Below the pieces are notes generated by a model. The model ran no database searches, was not told the DNA's origin, and saw only the letters and a list, made by a program, of their open reading frames with translations. The position numbers and the translations under genes are program-made. Below are positions 36,238 through 44,731 of a DNA stretch of 64,000 nucleotides, piece after piece; positions within the stretch are counted from its first letter, which is position 1; each line of letters starts with the position of its first letter. Source of the stretch: JAXGPX01 sp040766745 (lineage in GTDB: Bacteria > Bacillota > Sulfobacillia > Fermentithermobacillales > Fermentithermobacillaceae). The stretch spans positions 620,001-684,000 of the forward strand of contig JAXGPX010000002.1 of assembly GCA_040766745.1 (NCBI GenBank), read 5' to 3'.

Positions 36238-37026
36238 TTAAATCATTTTTTTCTCCTGCAGCAGCGCGTACAGCCTGTTGGCCAGTTCATGCCCGCTGCC
36301 GGTGTAGAATTCCCGGTCCTTATTGACTTCTGGCGGGAAGATGCGTTCTACCTGTGTGGGCGAGCCCGAAAGGCCGTAGTGGCCTGGGTCGCGGTCCGGA
36401 AGGTCCTCCATACTCCACACGGTTACCGGGGTGCCGCTCAACTGCTTCCTGCGCAGATAGGAGGGCAGACGTGGCGTGTTGGCATCCTTGTCTATGGTGA
36501 TCAAACAAGGCATTTTCACTTGCTGGGTATAGACGCTGTGGTCTAGATTGACCTGCATGGAGATAGTCCCTTCAGCAGCAGATTCTACAGAAAGTACATT
36601 GCTTGCGTGGGGTATGTTGAGAAACTCTGCCATCTCGGGCCCTACCTGAGCGGTGTCGCCATCAGTGGTCTGTTTGCCGCAGACGATCAGGTCGTAGTCG
36701 CCCAGTTTTCGTACGCCTTGGGACAGCGTGTAGCTAGTGGCCAGCACGTCAGCCCCTGCAAACCGCCTGTCGCTGACCAGGACGCCGGCATCGGCCCCCA
36801 TATACAGTGCTTCGCGCAGTGCCTCCTCTGCCTGCTGTGGCCCCATGGAAATGACCGTCACTTTTCCGCCGTAACGTTCTTTCAGCGAAAATGATTCTTC
36901 CAGCGCAAATAGGTCGTATGGGTTCAGCTTTCCTTTTGTCCCGTCACGTTTGAGTACTCCGGTTACAGGATCCACCTCTGCGTTAGAGGTACTCGGAACC
37001 TGCTTAATACAAACAATGATATTCAA
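36238..37026 (-). CDS. etfB: electron transfer flavoprotein beta subunit (bifurcating type)
   Basis: A 262-residue protein starting NIIVCIKQVPST. The motif TTDGDTAQVGPEMAEFLNIP is the type found in electron-bifurcating Etf proteins that carry a second FAD where others bind AMP. TTG 37026 is chosen because GAGAGGTG stands 8 nt upstream. It is the first gene of the operon and lies about 80 nt downstream of a good promoter. Confidence 0.9.
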   Translation of the reverse strand: MNIIVCIKQVPSTSNAEVDPVTGVLKRDGTKGKLNPYDLFALEESFSLKERYGGKVTVISMGPQQAEEALREALYMGADAGVLVSDRRFAGADVLATSYTLSQGVRKLGDYDLIVCGKQTTDGDTAQVGPEMAEFLNIPHASNVLSVESAAEGTISMQVNLDHSVYTQQVKMPCLITIDKDANTPRLPSYLRRKQLSGTPVTVWSMEDLPDRDPGHYGLSGSPTQVERIFPPEVNKDREFYTGSGHELANRLYALLQEKKMI

Positions 37027-37111
37027 GAATACAACACCTCTCAAAGTGGTCAGGCCAGTTTGCTCAAAAAAAATGGCTCCTTGTGCGATTATGATGTGTT
37101 GTTATGTTACG

Positions 37112-37140
37112 ATAGTAGATTACCTTGGCCCACAAGTCAA
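37112..37140 (-). promoter_or_regulatory. promoter of the etf-peptide operon
   Basis: On the minus strand, TTGACT (37140-37135), a 17-nt spacer and TACTAT (37117-37112). The spacer contains the inverted repeat CTTG-TGGGC-CAAG, a possible operator for the GntR/FCD regulator. The expected transcription start is near 37104, giving a leader of about 80 nt before etfB. Confidence 0.55.
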
Positions 37141-37682
37141 TCTCTTTTCATGCAATTTCCAATGTCACGCGAATTTCAGAGGAAGGGCGTGGATTCTTTT
37201 TACTGGATGTGCATGTTGCTGTCGGTGCTTCTGATGCTACCTGTGGAGTAAGTCAATGAGAATTCCAAAGAGATGATAATTGACATAACAGACTGGGAAT
37301 TGATATTATTTAGAAACCCAGTACTCGCCAGTACTCGTTAGTTGTAGAGGCGCTGTTTGGCTAAGAGGTATGAAATCATAATAGCGCGCCCAGGCTGCAA
37401 GGAAGCCATGAACACCCTCTACACTTTTGTCATGGACTATTTCAGCGAACATAAGCGGTTGTGATTCTGACGAACCTTTCCGCTGAGTCAAGATGAACAG
37501 CCTAGAAACACCTGAAGTGTCTCTCACAGCACTCTGTATTTGTACATTTGCGCGATTCAGGTATTTTGGATGTTATGCTTTTGCATCCTAAAGGATCCGG
37601 CGAAAATGTTTTCGCTGCAAAAGTACTTGAAGCATATTTAGACGGCAGTCACGCGATTCCGTCCGGAAAGGATAGGTAGCCG
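37141..37682. other. intergenic stretch with possible coding remnants
   Basis: No confident gene is seen in these 542 nt. A plus-strand frame is open from 37506 to the TAG at 37677-37679, with the internal Met segment MLLHPKGSGENVFAAKV. It ends 3 nt before uvsE and could be the decayed 3' end of a gene. A minus-strand frame of 73 codons (37306-37527) resembles no family I know. A short direct repeat, CCAGTACTCG twice, lies near 37320-37340. Confidence 0.35.
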
Positions 37683-38939
37683 ATGAGCATAGGGTACGCC
37701 TGCCTTGCAATCGCTGTGCCCGGTAGCGACATAAAAGGCTGCACACTGAAGAACGCAACCGAAGAGCGTCTGTTGTCCCTGATTGGGCATAACCTTGATT
37801 CACTCGAAAGAATGATAGATTACAACGTAAACAACGGCATTAAACTCTTTCGCATTTCTTCTGACCTGATACCGTTTGGTTCGAGTTTGGCGGCAGAACT
37901 GCCATGGCAACAAATCTATGCGGAAAAGCTTTCGGATATCAGTAATCAGATCACCCGCGCGGGTATGCGGGTATCAATGCATCCCGGCCAGTACACAGTA
38001 CTCAATTCTCCAGCGAATTCCGTTGTGGAGCGAGCCGTGCAGGATCTCAATTATCACACAAAGGTTTTGGACAGCCTGGGACTTGGGCCTGAACACAAAC
38101 TCGTGCTTCATCTGGGCGGCGTTTACAGAGACAAAAGTCAGGCGAAAAACAGATTTGTATCAAATTTTAAGGGGCTGGATTCCCGGGTTCAAAACAGGTT
38201 GGTGCTGGAAAATGACGGTGTCATGTTTAACATCATGGACGTGCTTGAAACAGCAGCTGTCGTCGATGTTCCCGTGGTGTATGATAACCTCCATAATGCT
38301 GTGAATCCGGCGGATATAGTCCGCAATGATCTTGATTGGGCCAGATTATGTTCGGCAACTTGGAGAAAGAGCGATGGACTGCAAAAGATTCATTATTCGC
38401 AGCAGCACAGTGAAAAGAGACCGGGGGCGCATTCGGAGTCGATCAATATTGACACGTTTCTTGAGTTCTACAGGCAACTCTCGGGAATGGATCTCGATGT
38501 CATGCTGGAAGTCAAGGATAAGAACATATCCGCTCTAAAATGCATCAACTGCGTCTCAAACACGGGCATCGGCATGCTGGAAGCCGAATGGGCACGTTAT
38601 AAATACTGTGTTTTGGAGCGGTCTCCAGAAATATACAACGCAGTTCGCAGACTACTTCGAGATAAAGGCGCATATCCGGCCTTGGAGATGTACCGTATGA
38701 TCGAGGAAGCCTTCAGTATGCCAGTTGTTGCCGGCAACGCCGTTAACGCGGCACAGCATGTGTGGGGATATTTCAAGGACAAGGCGTCGCAAACTGAGAA
38801 TAAGCGCTTTCAGAACTTGTTGCAGAAATTCGTCTCAGGTGAGGCAGGCATACAGCCTGTAAAGAACAATCTGTTGACGCTTGCAAGGAAATATGCCGAG
38901 GACTACCTGTTGAACGGATATTATTTTTACAAATCATAA
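37683..38939 (+). CDS. uvsE: UV DNA damage endonuclease UvsE/UVDE
   Basis: A 418-residue TIM-barrel nuclease that nicks 5' of UV photoproducts. Metal-site blocks visible are RVSMHPGQYTVLNSP, LVLHLGGVYRDK, LVLENDGVMFN, VVYDNLHNAVNP and KIHYSQQ with GAHSES, ending in VMLEVKDKN. The core ends near residue 290, and the remaining ~120 residues form a helical C-terminal extension. AGGATAGG lies before the ATG. It is followed 13 nt later by a TspO-like gene, so the two are probably co-transcribed. Confidence 0.88.
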   Translation: MSIGYACLAIAVPGSDIKGCTLKNATEERLLSLIGHNLDSLERMIDYNVNNGIKLFRISSDLIPFGSSLAAELPWQQIYAEKLSDISNQITRAGMRVSMHPGQYTVLNSPANSVVERAVQDLNYHTKVLDSLGLGPEHKLVLHLGGVYRDKSQAKNRFVSNFKGLDSRVQNRLVLENDGVMFNIMDVLETAAVVDVPVVYDNLHNAVNPADIVRNDLDWARLCSATWRKSDGLQKIHYSQQHSEKRPGAHSESINIDTFLEFYRQLSGMDLDVMLEVKDKNISALKCINCVSNTGIGMLEAEWARYKYCVLERSPEIYNAVRRLLRDKGAYPALEMYRMIEEAFSMPVVAGNAVNAAQHVWGYFKDKASQTENKRFQNLLQKFVSGEAGIQPVKNNLLTLARKYAEDYLLNGYYFYKS

Positions 38940-38952
38940 GGAGGGTGTCAAA

Positions 38953-39759
38953 GTGGACAATAAAGAAGGGCTTTTGTTGAAAGTTGTAGTGGTTGTCACA
39001 TTTGTCGCCATGATTGCCGTAAATGCGCTGGCAAACATATTGCCCATCAACGGAATCAGCACCGGAGCCGTATCGGATTCTTACCCCAACTTATTTGCAC
39101 CCGCCGGACTGACCTTCTCTATTTGGGGACTGATTTATGTGCTGCTTGCTGCGCACACGCTCTATCAGATTGGTTTCTTTCGAGGCAATGAGAAGAAGGC
39201 TGACGATGTTCTGATGTGCAAAATTGGCATCGTTTTCTCGGTCTTGTCTTTGGCAAATGCAGTATGGGTATTTTCATGGCATTACAGGATTATTCCATTG
39301 TCCATGGCTCTGACGACGTTCATGCTTATCTGCCTGATAGTTATCGTTACTGCCATAAACGCACAAAGTCTGTCGTTGAGGGAGGAGCTTCTGATCCGCC
39401 TGCCGTTTAGGGTGTATTTTGGTTGGATTACTGTCGCAACGATTGCAAACGCAACCGTACTGCTTGTGAGCACTGGATGGAATGGCTTTGGATTACCTGA
39501 AGCCACGTGGACAATCGTCATTCTGGCAGTAGGCGCGCTAATCGGAGTGGCAACACTGCTACGTTTTCAGGATATTGCTTATGGTCTTGTGCTCATTTGG
39601 GCATATGCCGGGATACTGATCAAACATACCTCGGCCTCTGGTTTCTCAAATCAATACCCCGGCGTCATCGTTGCCGTAAACATTTGCCTTGCGCTTTTTA
39701 TCGCTGCCGTCGTCTTGGTACTGTCCAGAAAACCCAGGTTGTATGCCAAATCGATATGA
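38953..39759 (+). CDS. TspO/MBR-type tryptophan-rich sensory protein
   Basis: A 268-residue membrane protein with about seven hydrophobic segments, starting at GTG 38953 behind AAGGAGGG. PAGLTFSIWGLIYVLLAAH and NAVWVFSWHYRIIPLS match the long TspO/MBR-related group. Homologues bind tetrapyrroles or act in light and redox sensing. Adjacency to uvsE suggests a light/UV-response unit, which is inference. Two copies of ATGATATCGTGA follow the stop. Confidence 0.75.
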   Translation: MDNKEGLLLKVVVVVTFVAMIAVNALANILPINGISTGAVSDSYPNLFAPAGLTFSIWGLIYVLLAAHTLYQIGFFRGNEKKADDVLMCKIGIVFSVLSLANAVWVFSWHYRIIPLSMALTTFMLICLIVIVTAINAQSLSLREELLIRLPFRVYFGWITVATIANATVLLVSTGWNGFGLPEATWTIVILAVGALIGVATLLRFQDIAYGLVLIWAYAGILIKHTSASGFSNQYPGVIVAVNICLALFIAAVVLVLSRKPRLYAKSI

Positions 39760-39887
39760 TATCGTGAAATGATATCGTGAGCATAAGGAGTGCGTATAAT
39801 GATATTGGATCAATACGGACAGGTTCAAGGAGAGGCGCAACTGTATCGGATTGGAACAGGGGATTCTAGGTGATCAATTTGTGCCTA

Positions 39888-39917
39888 GAAAAACAAAACC
39901 CCTCAAATCGGGGGGAA
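39888..39917 (-). terminator. terminator downstream of tRNA-Ala
   Basis: On the minus strand CCCC(C)CGATTTGAGGGG is followed by TTTTGTTTTT. The stem is short but the T tract is good, and the position just after the tRNA fits. Confidence 0.5.
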
Positions 39918-39942
39918 CCGGTTCGTAAATATTCGGGTTGTT

Positions 39943-40018
39943 TGGTGGAGCCGAAGGGAATCGAACCCACGACCTCCTGAATGCCATTCAGGCGCTCTCC
40001 CAACTGAGCTACGGCCCC
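39943..40018 (-). tRNA. tRNA-Ala (anticodon GGC)
   Basis: Seventy-six nt including an encoded CCA. The cloverleaf folds with acceptor GGGGCCG/CGGCTCC, which has the alanine identity pair G3-U70, anticodon stem CCTGA/TCAGG and loop ATGGCAT. The D arm is canonical. The T stem is weak: G49-U65 and a U50-U64 mismatch before three G-C pairs. Confidence 0.95.
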
Positions 40019-40281
40019 ACCTGCACTCTACGTTAATATAATACCGATTTCGCGGCAAAAGTCAAGTATACCCGTAGTTCCGTGTTATCGGAACACTCTT
40101 TGGCCAGTTCTTTGGCAAATGTCTCTTCCGTCCATAACAGGACAAGTCTCCTTCTATGCAAGTATGACCAATTACACAGAATTCATTACGTTCCCGGAGA
40201 AATCGACAATCAAGCCAGCAGCTGAACATCTTGGCCCAATAGGCTCAATTACAGAGCTATTCGGAGTCCCCTCTAAAAGCA

Positions 40282-40405
40282 TTACTGGCCCCAAAACCGG
40301 CCAGGTTTCAACCCAACCTGGTACCAGAATCGACCACCTTCAGCCCAAACGTGGTATCAAAACCCGCCAGGTTTCTGCCAAACCTGGTACCAAAATCGAC
40401 CACCT
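40282..40405. repeat. 124-bp direct repeat, copy A
   Basis: Begins TTACTGGCCCCAAAAC and ends ATCGACCACCT. It consists of two related half-units, each with CCAGGTTT-n5-AAACCTGG-type palindromes followed by GGTACCA(A/G)AATCGACC. It matches copy B at 40454-40577 with about ten differences. Confidence 0.85.
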
Positions 40406-40453
40406 CAGCCCAAATTCAGTAAAAAAGCCCCCGTTTTTGTTCTCACGGAGGCC

Positions 40454-40577
40454 TTACTGGCCCCAAAACCCGCCAGGTTTCAACCCAACCCGGTACCAGA
40501 ATCGACTACCTTCGGGCCAAACGTGGTATCAAAATCCGCCAGGTTTCAGCCAAACCTGGTACTAAAACCGACCACCT
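40454..40577. repeat. 124-bp direct repeat, copy B
   Basis: Same length and order as copy A, about 92 percent identical by eye, and separated from it by 48 nt. A partial fifth half-unit (GGTATCAAGATCGACCA) follows at about 40590-40606. Confidence 0.85.
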
Positions 40578-40641
40578 AATGCCAGTACCGGTATCAAGAT
40601 CGACCATTGGCGTATTTCCCCAGTATCTCCCCTTAATGCAT

Positions 40642-40678
40642 AAAACGGGGAGGTGAACATTAGGACCTTCCCCGTTTT
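40642..40678 (-). terminator. terminator of the second opp operon
   Basis: AAAACGGGGA (40642-40651) pairs with TCCCCGTTTT (40669-40678), extended by GGT/ACC, about 80 nt after the oppF stop. The stem ends in TTTT in both directions. Confidence 0.65.
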
Positions 40679-40755
40679 ACCGTTTTACACACGTTTTACA
40701 TTGTCCGTCGCCGTCTTGCTGTTGGCGTCCTGTTTTGACGTCGTACCTAACGTTA

Positions 40756-41712
40756 TTAATATAAGAAACAAGATGCCCAGTGTCCTGCTTCGACCTCTTT
40801 TAATACTGGGTCTTCTTGCCGGCAGCGTTCATGGGCCCTTGGGCACCTTCCTGCGAACCTGCAGCCGGGCGGTGGATTGATTGGGCTAGGCACTTCTCCT
40901 GGCAAACTAATGCGTGTCCTGGAGTTTTCTACAACCGGATCCGGTATAGGGTTGGCTGACATAAGTGCCTTTGTATAAGGATGAAGCGGGGAACTGTAGA
41001 TTTGCCCTGAAGGTGCTATCTCGACGATTTTGCCAAGGTACATGACTGCCACCCTGTGGGAGAAATGGCGTACCATTGAAAGGTCGTGGGCAATGAACAT
41101 GAAGGAAAGTTCCCGTTCCTCCTGAAGTCTTGTTAGCAAGTTCACTACCTGTGCCTGAATGGAAACGTCCAATGAAGAAATAGGCTCGTCTGCGATTATG
41201 AACTCAGGATCTACAGCCAGTGCACGTGCTATTCCAATTCTCTGCCGTTGCCCGCCTGAGAATTCATGGGGGAACCTGTTTGCGTGTTCTCTGCTAAGGC
41301 CAACAATGCCTAGAAGATGGTTTATCTTGTCAAGCCGCTCTTGTCCTGCTGCTAGGCCGTGAATATCCATTGGTTCGGCGATAATTTCGCCTACTGTCAT
41401 TCGCGGATCCAATGATGCGTACGGGTCCTGAAAGACCATTTGTAGTTTCCGGCGAAACCACAGAAGGTCTTTTTCCGGCATCTTGGTAATGTCCTGGCCG
41501 TCGAAGACTATTTTTCCGGCGGTAGGTTCGTATAGCCTTGATACGGTTCTGCCTACAGTAGTCTTGCCGCAACCGCTTTCTCCGACAATTCCAAGAACTT
41601 CGCCTTTTGCAACTGAAAATGTAACGTCGTCTACTGCCTTAAGGACCCGGCGTTTTCCAACTGTGAAATACTTTTTCAGGTTATCAACCTGGAGGGCGAT
41701 TCTATCAGTCAC
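40756..41712 (-). CDS. oppF: peptide ABC transporter ATPase, OppF type
   Basis: About 318 residues. Walker A GESGCGKTTVG, signature FSGGQRQRIGIARAL and Walker B FIIADEPISSLDVSIQ are intact, and the C-terminal PPGCRFAGRCPRAHERC cysteine segment is typical. GTG 41712 with GGAGGT 7 nt upstream is used; it overlaps the oppD stop by 8 nt. The longer frame to 41802 lies inside oppD. Confidence 0.94.
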   Translation of the reverse strand: MTDRIALQVDNLKKYFTVGKRRVLKAVDDVTFSVAKGEVLGIVGESGCGKTTVGRTVSRLYEPTAGKIVFDGQDITKMPEKDLLWFRRKLQMVFQDPYASLDPRMTVGEIIAEPMDIHGLAAGQERLDKINHLLGIVGLSREHANRFPHEFSGGQRQRIGIARALAVDPEFIIADEPISSLDVSIQAQVVNLLTRLQEERELSFMFIAHDLSMVRHFSHRVAVMYLGKIVEIAPSGQIYSSPLHPYTKALMSANPIPDPVVENSRTRISLPGEVPSPINPPPGCRFAGRCPRAHERCRQEDPVLKEVEAGHWASCFLY

Positions 41713-42772
41713 TGACACGACCTCCATTCTGAAACTCTCTCGTAAGAGGATTGGGATTGGCGTGGTGATGAAGCCAACACGATACTTGGTGGCCATTTCC
41801 AATCCTGGTTGGCATTGCGTCTTGCTCGAGGCAGATCTTCATCGAGTATTTGCACCGTGAAGCAAATGCACAACCTTTGGGAGGCTCAAAAAGGTCAGGC
41901 GGAGTCCCCGGAATAGAGGCTAACTCCATTCTTGTCGGCCTGTCGAGCCTTGGCACTGCCTGAAGAAGAGCCTGGGTGTATGGATGGGCAGCATGGTAAA
42001 AGATGTCCGAAGAGGAGCCGCTCTCAACAACTTTACCTGCGTACATCACGACGATGTTTCTTGAAAGGCGTGCTACTACCCCTAGATTATGGGTAATCAG
42101 CACTATGGTCATGCCCAGTCTATCCTGTAGACTCTGAAGAAGCTCGAGAATCTGAGCTTGAATAGTCACATCCAGAGATGTGGTAGGCTCGTCTGCAATG
42201 AGCAGCTGAGGCTGGCACGCAAGGGCTATGGCTATCATAGCTCTTTGACGCATTCCGCCGCTGAACTCATGGGGATACTGAGTTGCCCTAACCGCAGGGT
42301 TAGGAATTTCAACCATGTTGAGCATCTCTATTGCCCTTTCCATGGCCTCGCCCCTGGATAAATGCTGATGTTTTACTATGGCTTCAGCTATCTGCCTTCC
42401 AACAGTCATGGTTGGGTTCAACCCGGTCATAGGATCCTGAAAGATCATGCCAATGTCCTTGCCTCTGACAGATTGCATTTGCTTTTCTGTCAGCGACAGG
42501 ATATCCCTGTCGTTAAACATGATCTTACCGCCGTTGATTTTGCCAGGTGGCATAGGAGTCAACCTCATTACAGCCTGAACGGTTACAGTCTTGCCGCATC
42601 CTGATTCCCCTACGACTGCCAGGGATCCTCCTTGTTCTACTGAATAAGTGACGCCGCGAACCGCGTGTACTTCACCTGCATAGGTGTGAAAAGATACCTG
42701 GAGGTCTTCTATGGAGAGCAGCGGTTTTCCAGCCGGCCCATTCAACTCCTTGTTAGCAATGCTTCGTTCCAT
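41705..42772 (-). CDS. oppD: peptide ABC transporter ATPase, OppD type
   Basis: A 355-residue ATPase with Walker A GESGCGKTVTVQ, signature FSGGMRQRAMIAIAL, Walker B LLIADEPTTSLDVTIQ and the cysteine-bearing C-terminal region KGCAFASRCKYSMKIC. AAGGAGGG stands before the ATG, 13 nt after the oppC stop. Confidence 0.94.
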   Translation of the reverse strand: MERSIANKELNGPAGKPLLSIEDLQVSFHTYAGEVHAVRGVTYSVEQGGSLAVVGESGCGKTVTVQAVMRLTPMPPGKINGGKIMFNDRDILSLTEKQMQSVRGKDIGMIFQDPMTGLNPTMTVGRQIAEAIVKHQHLSRGEAMERAIEMLNMVEIPNPAVRATQYPHEFSGGMRQRAMIAIALACQPQLLIADEPTTSLDVTIQAQILELLQSLQDRLGMTIVLITHNLGVVARLSRNIVVMYAGKVVESGSSSDIFYHAAHPYTQALLQAVPRLDRPTRMELASIPGTPPDLFEPPKGCAFASRCKYSMKICLEQDAMPTRIGNGHQVSCWLHHHANPNPLTREFQNGGRVSD

Positions 42773-42785
42773 CTAAGATCCCTCC

Positions 42786-43709
42786 TTATTGACGCAGGCG
42801 CGGGTCAAGAGCGTCTCTCAATCCATCGCCGACAAAATTGAACGATAGTATTAGCAAACTCATGGCTACTGCCGGAATAATCATGTTTTGAGGATATATC
42901 CTTAGTACCTGGTACCCCTCGTTAGCAAGAGTTCCAAGGCTTGCTTGAGGCATGGGGACACCCAGCCCGATGAAACTCAAAAACGCCTCTCCGAAGATTG
43001 CGCCAGGGATACTTGAAGTAAGGCTCACCAGGACAACGCCCATTGTATTAGGGATAAGGTGCCTGGCAATAATTCTCTTGGGAGATGCGCCTACAGACCT
43101 TGCTGCAAGGACGTATTCCATCTCTTTCAGCTGAAGGACCTGGCCTCTTACCAGTCTGGCCATGCCTACCCACCCTGTCAGACTCATAGCAATGATAATC
43201 GATGTCAGGCCGGGCTTCATGACAACCAGGAGTAAGATTACCACCAAAAGGTATGGGATTCCGTACAGAATATCGACTATGCGCATCATAACGTCATCTA
43301 TAGTTCCGCCGAAATAGCCGGCTATGCCTCCCCAGATTACGCCTATTACCAGGTCGATAAAGGCAGCTGTGACTCCGATGAAAACCGATATTCTTGTGCC
43401 GTGCCACAATCTGGTGAACATGTCTCTACCCAGGTAGTCTGTGCCGAACCAGTGGCGGCTGCTTACGAATTCGTTAACATGGCCGTAGTCACAAGTACGG
43501 TAATCCCATGAACTAATTATGGGGCCGATTATAGCCATAATCCCAAGTAGGGCAAGGATGGCAAGGCCGGTAAGGGCCAGTTTGTTCTTGCGAAATCGCA
43601 TCCAGACGTCCTGCCAGTATCCTATTGGCGGCCTAGTAATTGAATCACTTGACTTCTCGTCCAGGGTAAGGGGGGCAAAGTCTTCTGATTTTGGATCGTA
43701 TCTCATCAC
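42786..43709 (-). CDS. oppC: oligopeptide ABC transporter permease, OppC type
   Basis: A 307-residue permease. Hallmarks are WFGTDYLGRDMFTRLWHGTR and the EAA-like loop VLAARSVGASPKRIIARHLI. It starts 3 nt after the oppB stop, so translation is coupled. Confidence 0.94.
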   Translation of the reverse strand: MMRYDPKSEDFAPLTLDEKSSDSITRPPIGYWQDVWMRFRKNKLALTGLAILALLGIMAIIGPIISSWDYRTCDYGHVNEFVSSRHWFGTDYLGRDMFTRLWHGTRISVFIGVTAAFIDLVIGVIWGGIAGYFGGTIDDVMMRIVDILYGIPYLLVVILLLVVMKPGLTSIIIAMSLTGWVGMARLVRGQVLQLKEMEYVLAARSVGASPKRIIARHLIPNTMGVVLVSLTSSIPGAIFGEAFLSFIGLGVPMPQASLGTLANEGYQVLRIYPQNMIIPAVAMSLLILSFNFVGDGLRDALDPRLRQ

Positions 43710-43712
43710 CGG

Positions 43713-44642
43713 TTAGTCCCCCTTTCCTCGTGCAATTCGAATTCTGGGATCGATTAGGCCATACGCAATATCCACAAGAAATGTCATGAAGAGTAGTATG
43801 GCAGAGTAGAAGACAGTTGTTCCCATTATCATAGGATAGTCCCGGTTGTATATGCTCTCAACGAAATATTTGCCCAGCCCAGGGATGCCGAACATGCGCT
43901 CAATTACAAGAGTACCTGTAGTTATGGCAGCAATCAATGGCCCTAGAATGGTAACTATAGGCAAGATGGCATTTCTTACTCCATGCCTCCAGATTATCTG
44001 GGCTGAGGTAAGTCCCTTGGCTTTTGCAGTCCGAATGAAGTCTTGGTTCAGAACTTCCAACATGCTGGATCTCATCATCCTTGTCATGCTTGCAAGCGTG
44101 CCAAGGCCAAGTGCAAAAGCCGGGAGTATTGTATGTTTAAAACTTTCCCACCTGGCTATAGGAAGAAGATTTAGTTTGTAGCCTAATACATACTGAAGAA
44201 TTGACGCCACAATGAAGTTTGGGATTGAGACGCCTATAACAGCTATGATAATGGCAGTATAGTCAAGGGCCTTGCCGCGATGCAGAGCCGCGATAATCCC
44301 CAAGGCAAGGCCGGCTGTAACGGCAAAAATGAGGGCCTCAAACCCCAGGGCAGCTGATGTTGGAAAAGTATATTTTATTATGTCGTTGACGCTCCTACCT
44401 CGTTCGCGTATCGATAAGCCTAAGTCAAAACGCAGAAGGTTTTTCAAGAGCGTAACATACTGCTGCCACTTTGGTTTGTCCAGGCCGTATTTGCGTGCCA
44501 GTTGTTTTTCTACCAGGGGTGTCAGTTTCACGCTGGTGAAAGGGCCGCCTGGGACTGCGTTCATCAAAATGAAACTGACGGTGACGATTACCAGTAATGA
44601 TATAAGCATGAAGCCGAATCGTCTAACAACATACCGTCCCAT
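43713..44642 (-). CDS. oppB: oligopeptide ABC transporter permease, OppB type
   Basis: A 309-residue permease with the N-terminal helix RYVVRRFGFMLISLLVIVTV, the NAVPGGPFTSVKLTPLVEKQ segment of the OppB (rather than DppB) subgroup and the loop RTAKAKGLTSAQIIWRHGVR. A 12-bp stem-loop lies between it and the SBP gene upstream. Confidence 0.94.
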   Translation of the reverse strand: MGRYVVRRFGFMLISLLVIVTVSFILMNAVPGGPFTSVKLTPLVEKQLARKYGLDKPKWQQYVTLLKNLLRFDLGLSIRERGRSVNDIIKYTFPTSAALGFEALIFAVTAGLALGIIAALHRGKALDYTAIIIAVIGVSIPNFIVASILQYVLGYKLNLLPIARWESFKHTILPAFALGLGTLASMTRMMRSSMLEVLNQDFIRTAKAKGLTSAQIIWRHGVRNAILPIVTILGPLIAAITTGTLVIERMFGIPGLGKYFVESIYNRDYPMIMGTTVFYSAILLFMTFLVDIAYGLIDPRIRIARGKGD

Positions 44643-44661
44643 TTCATCGCCTCCTTATGAA

Positions 44662-44690
44662 GACGAGGAGCCTAAGGGAGGCTCCTCGTC
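44662..44690 (-). other. strong stem-loop between oppA and oppB
   Basis: A perfect 12-bp stem, GACGAGGAGCCT (44662-44673) with AGGCTCCTCGTC (44679-44690), with a 5-nt loop. On the minus strand it is followed by only TTCAT, so it is more likely an mRNA 3'-end stabiliser or attenuator than a full terminator. It would let the binding protein exceed the permease. Confidence 0.7.
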
Positions 44691-44731
44691 CTTGGACTCT
44701 CTCACATACTTAGTAACAGATTCATTACAGG

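Larger units (their letters stand above)
40019..40755. other. gene-free repeat-bearing stretch
   Basis: No gene is supported in these 737 nt. The interval holds two 124-bp direct repeats (listed separately), a partial further unit at about 40582-40608, and a terminator at 40642-40678. The open frame 40119-40565 is a by-product of the repeats. Confidence 0.6.

Noticed and set aside
37306..37527. 73-codon minus-strand frame upstream of the etf promoter
   Set aside because: No ribosome site or family similarity; mentioned only as part of the intergenic entry.
40119..40565. 148-codon open frame
   Set aside because: It consists largely of the translated 124-bp repeats, has no ribosome site and no protein-like conservation.
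40282..40577. CRISPR array
   Set aside because: Units are long, imperfect and directly adjacent, without regular unique spacers, and no cas genes are near.
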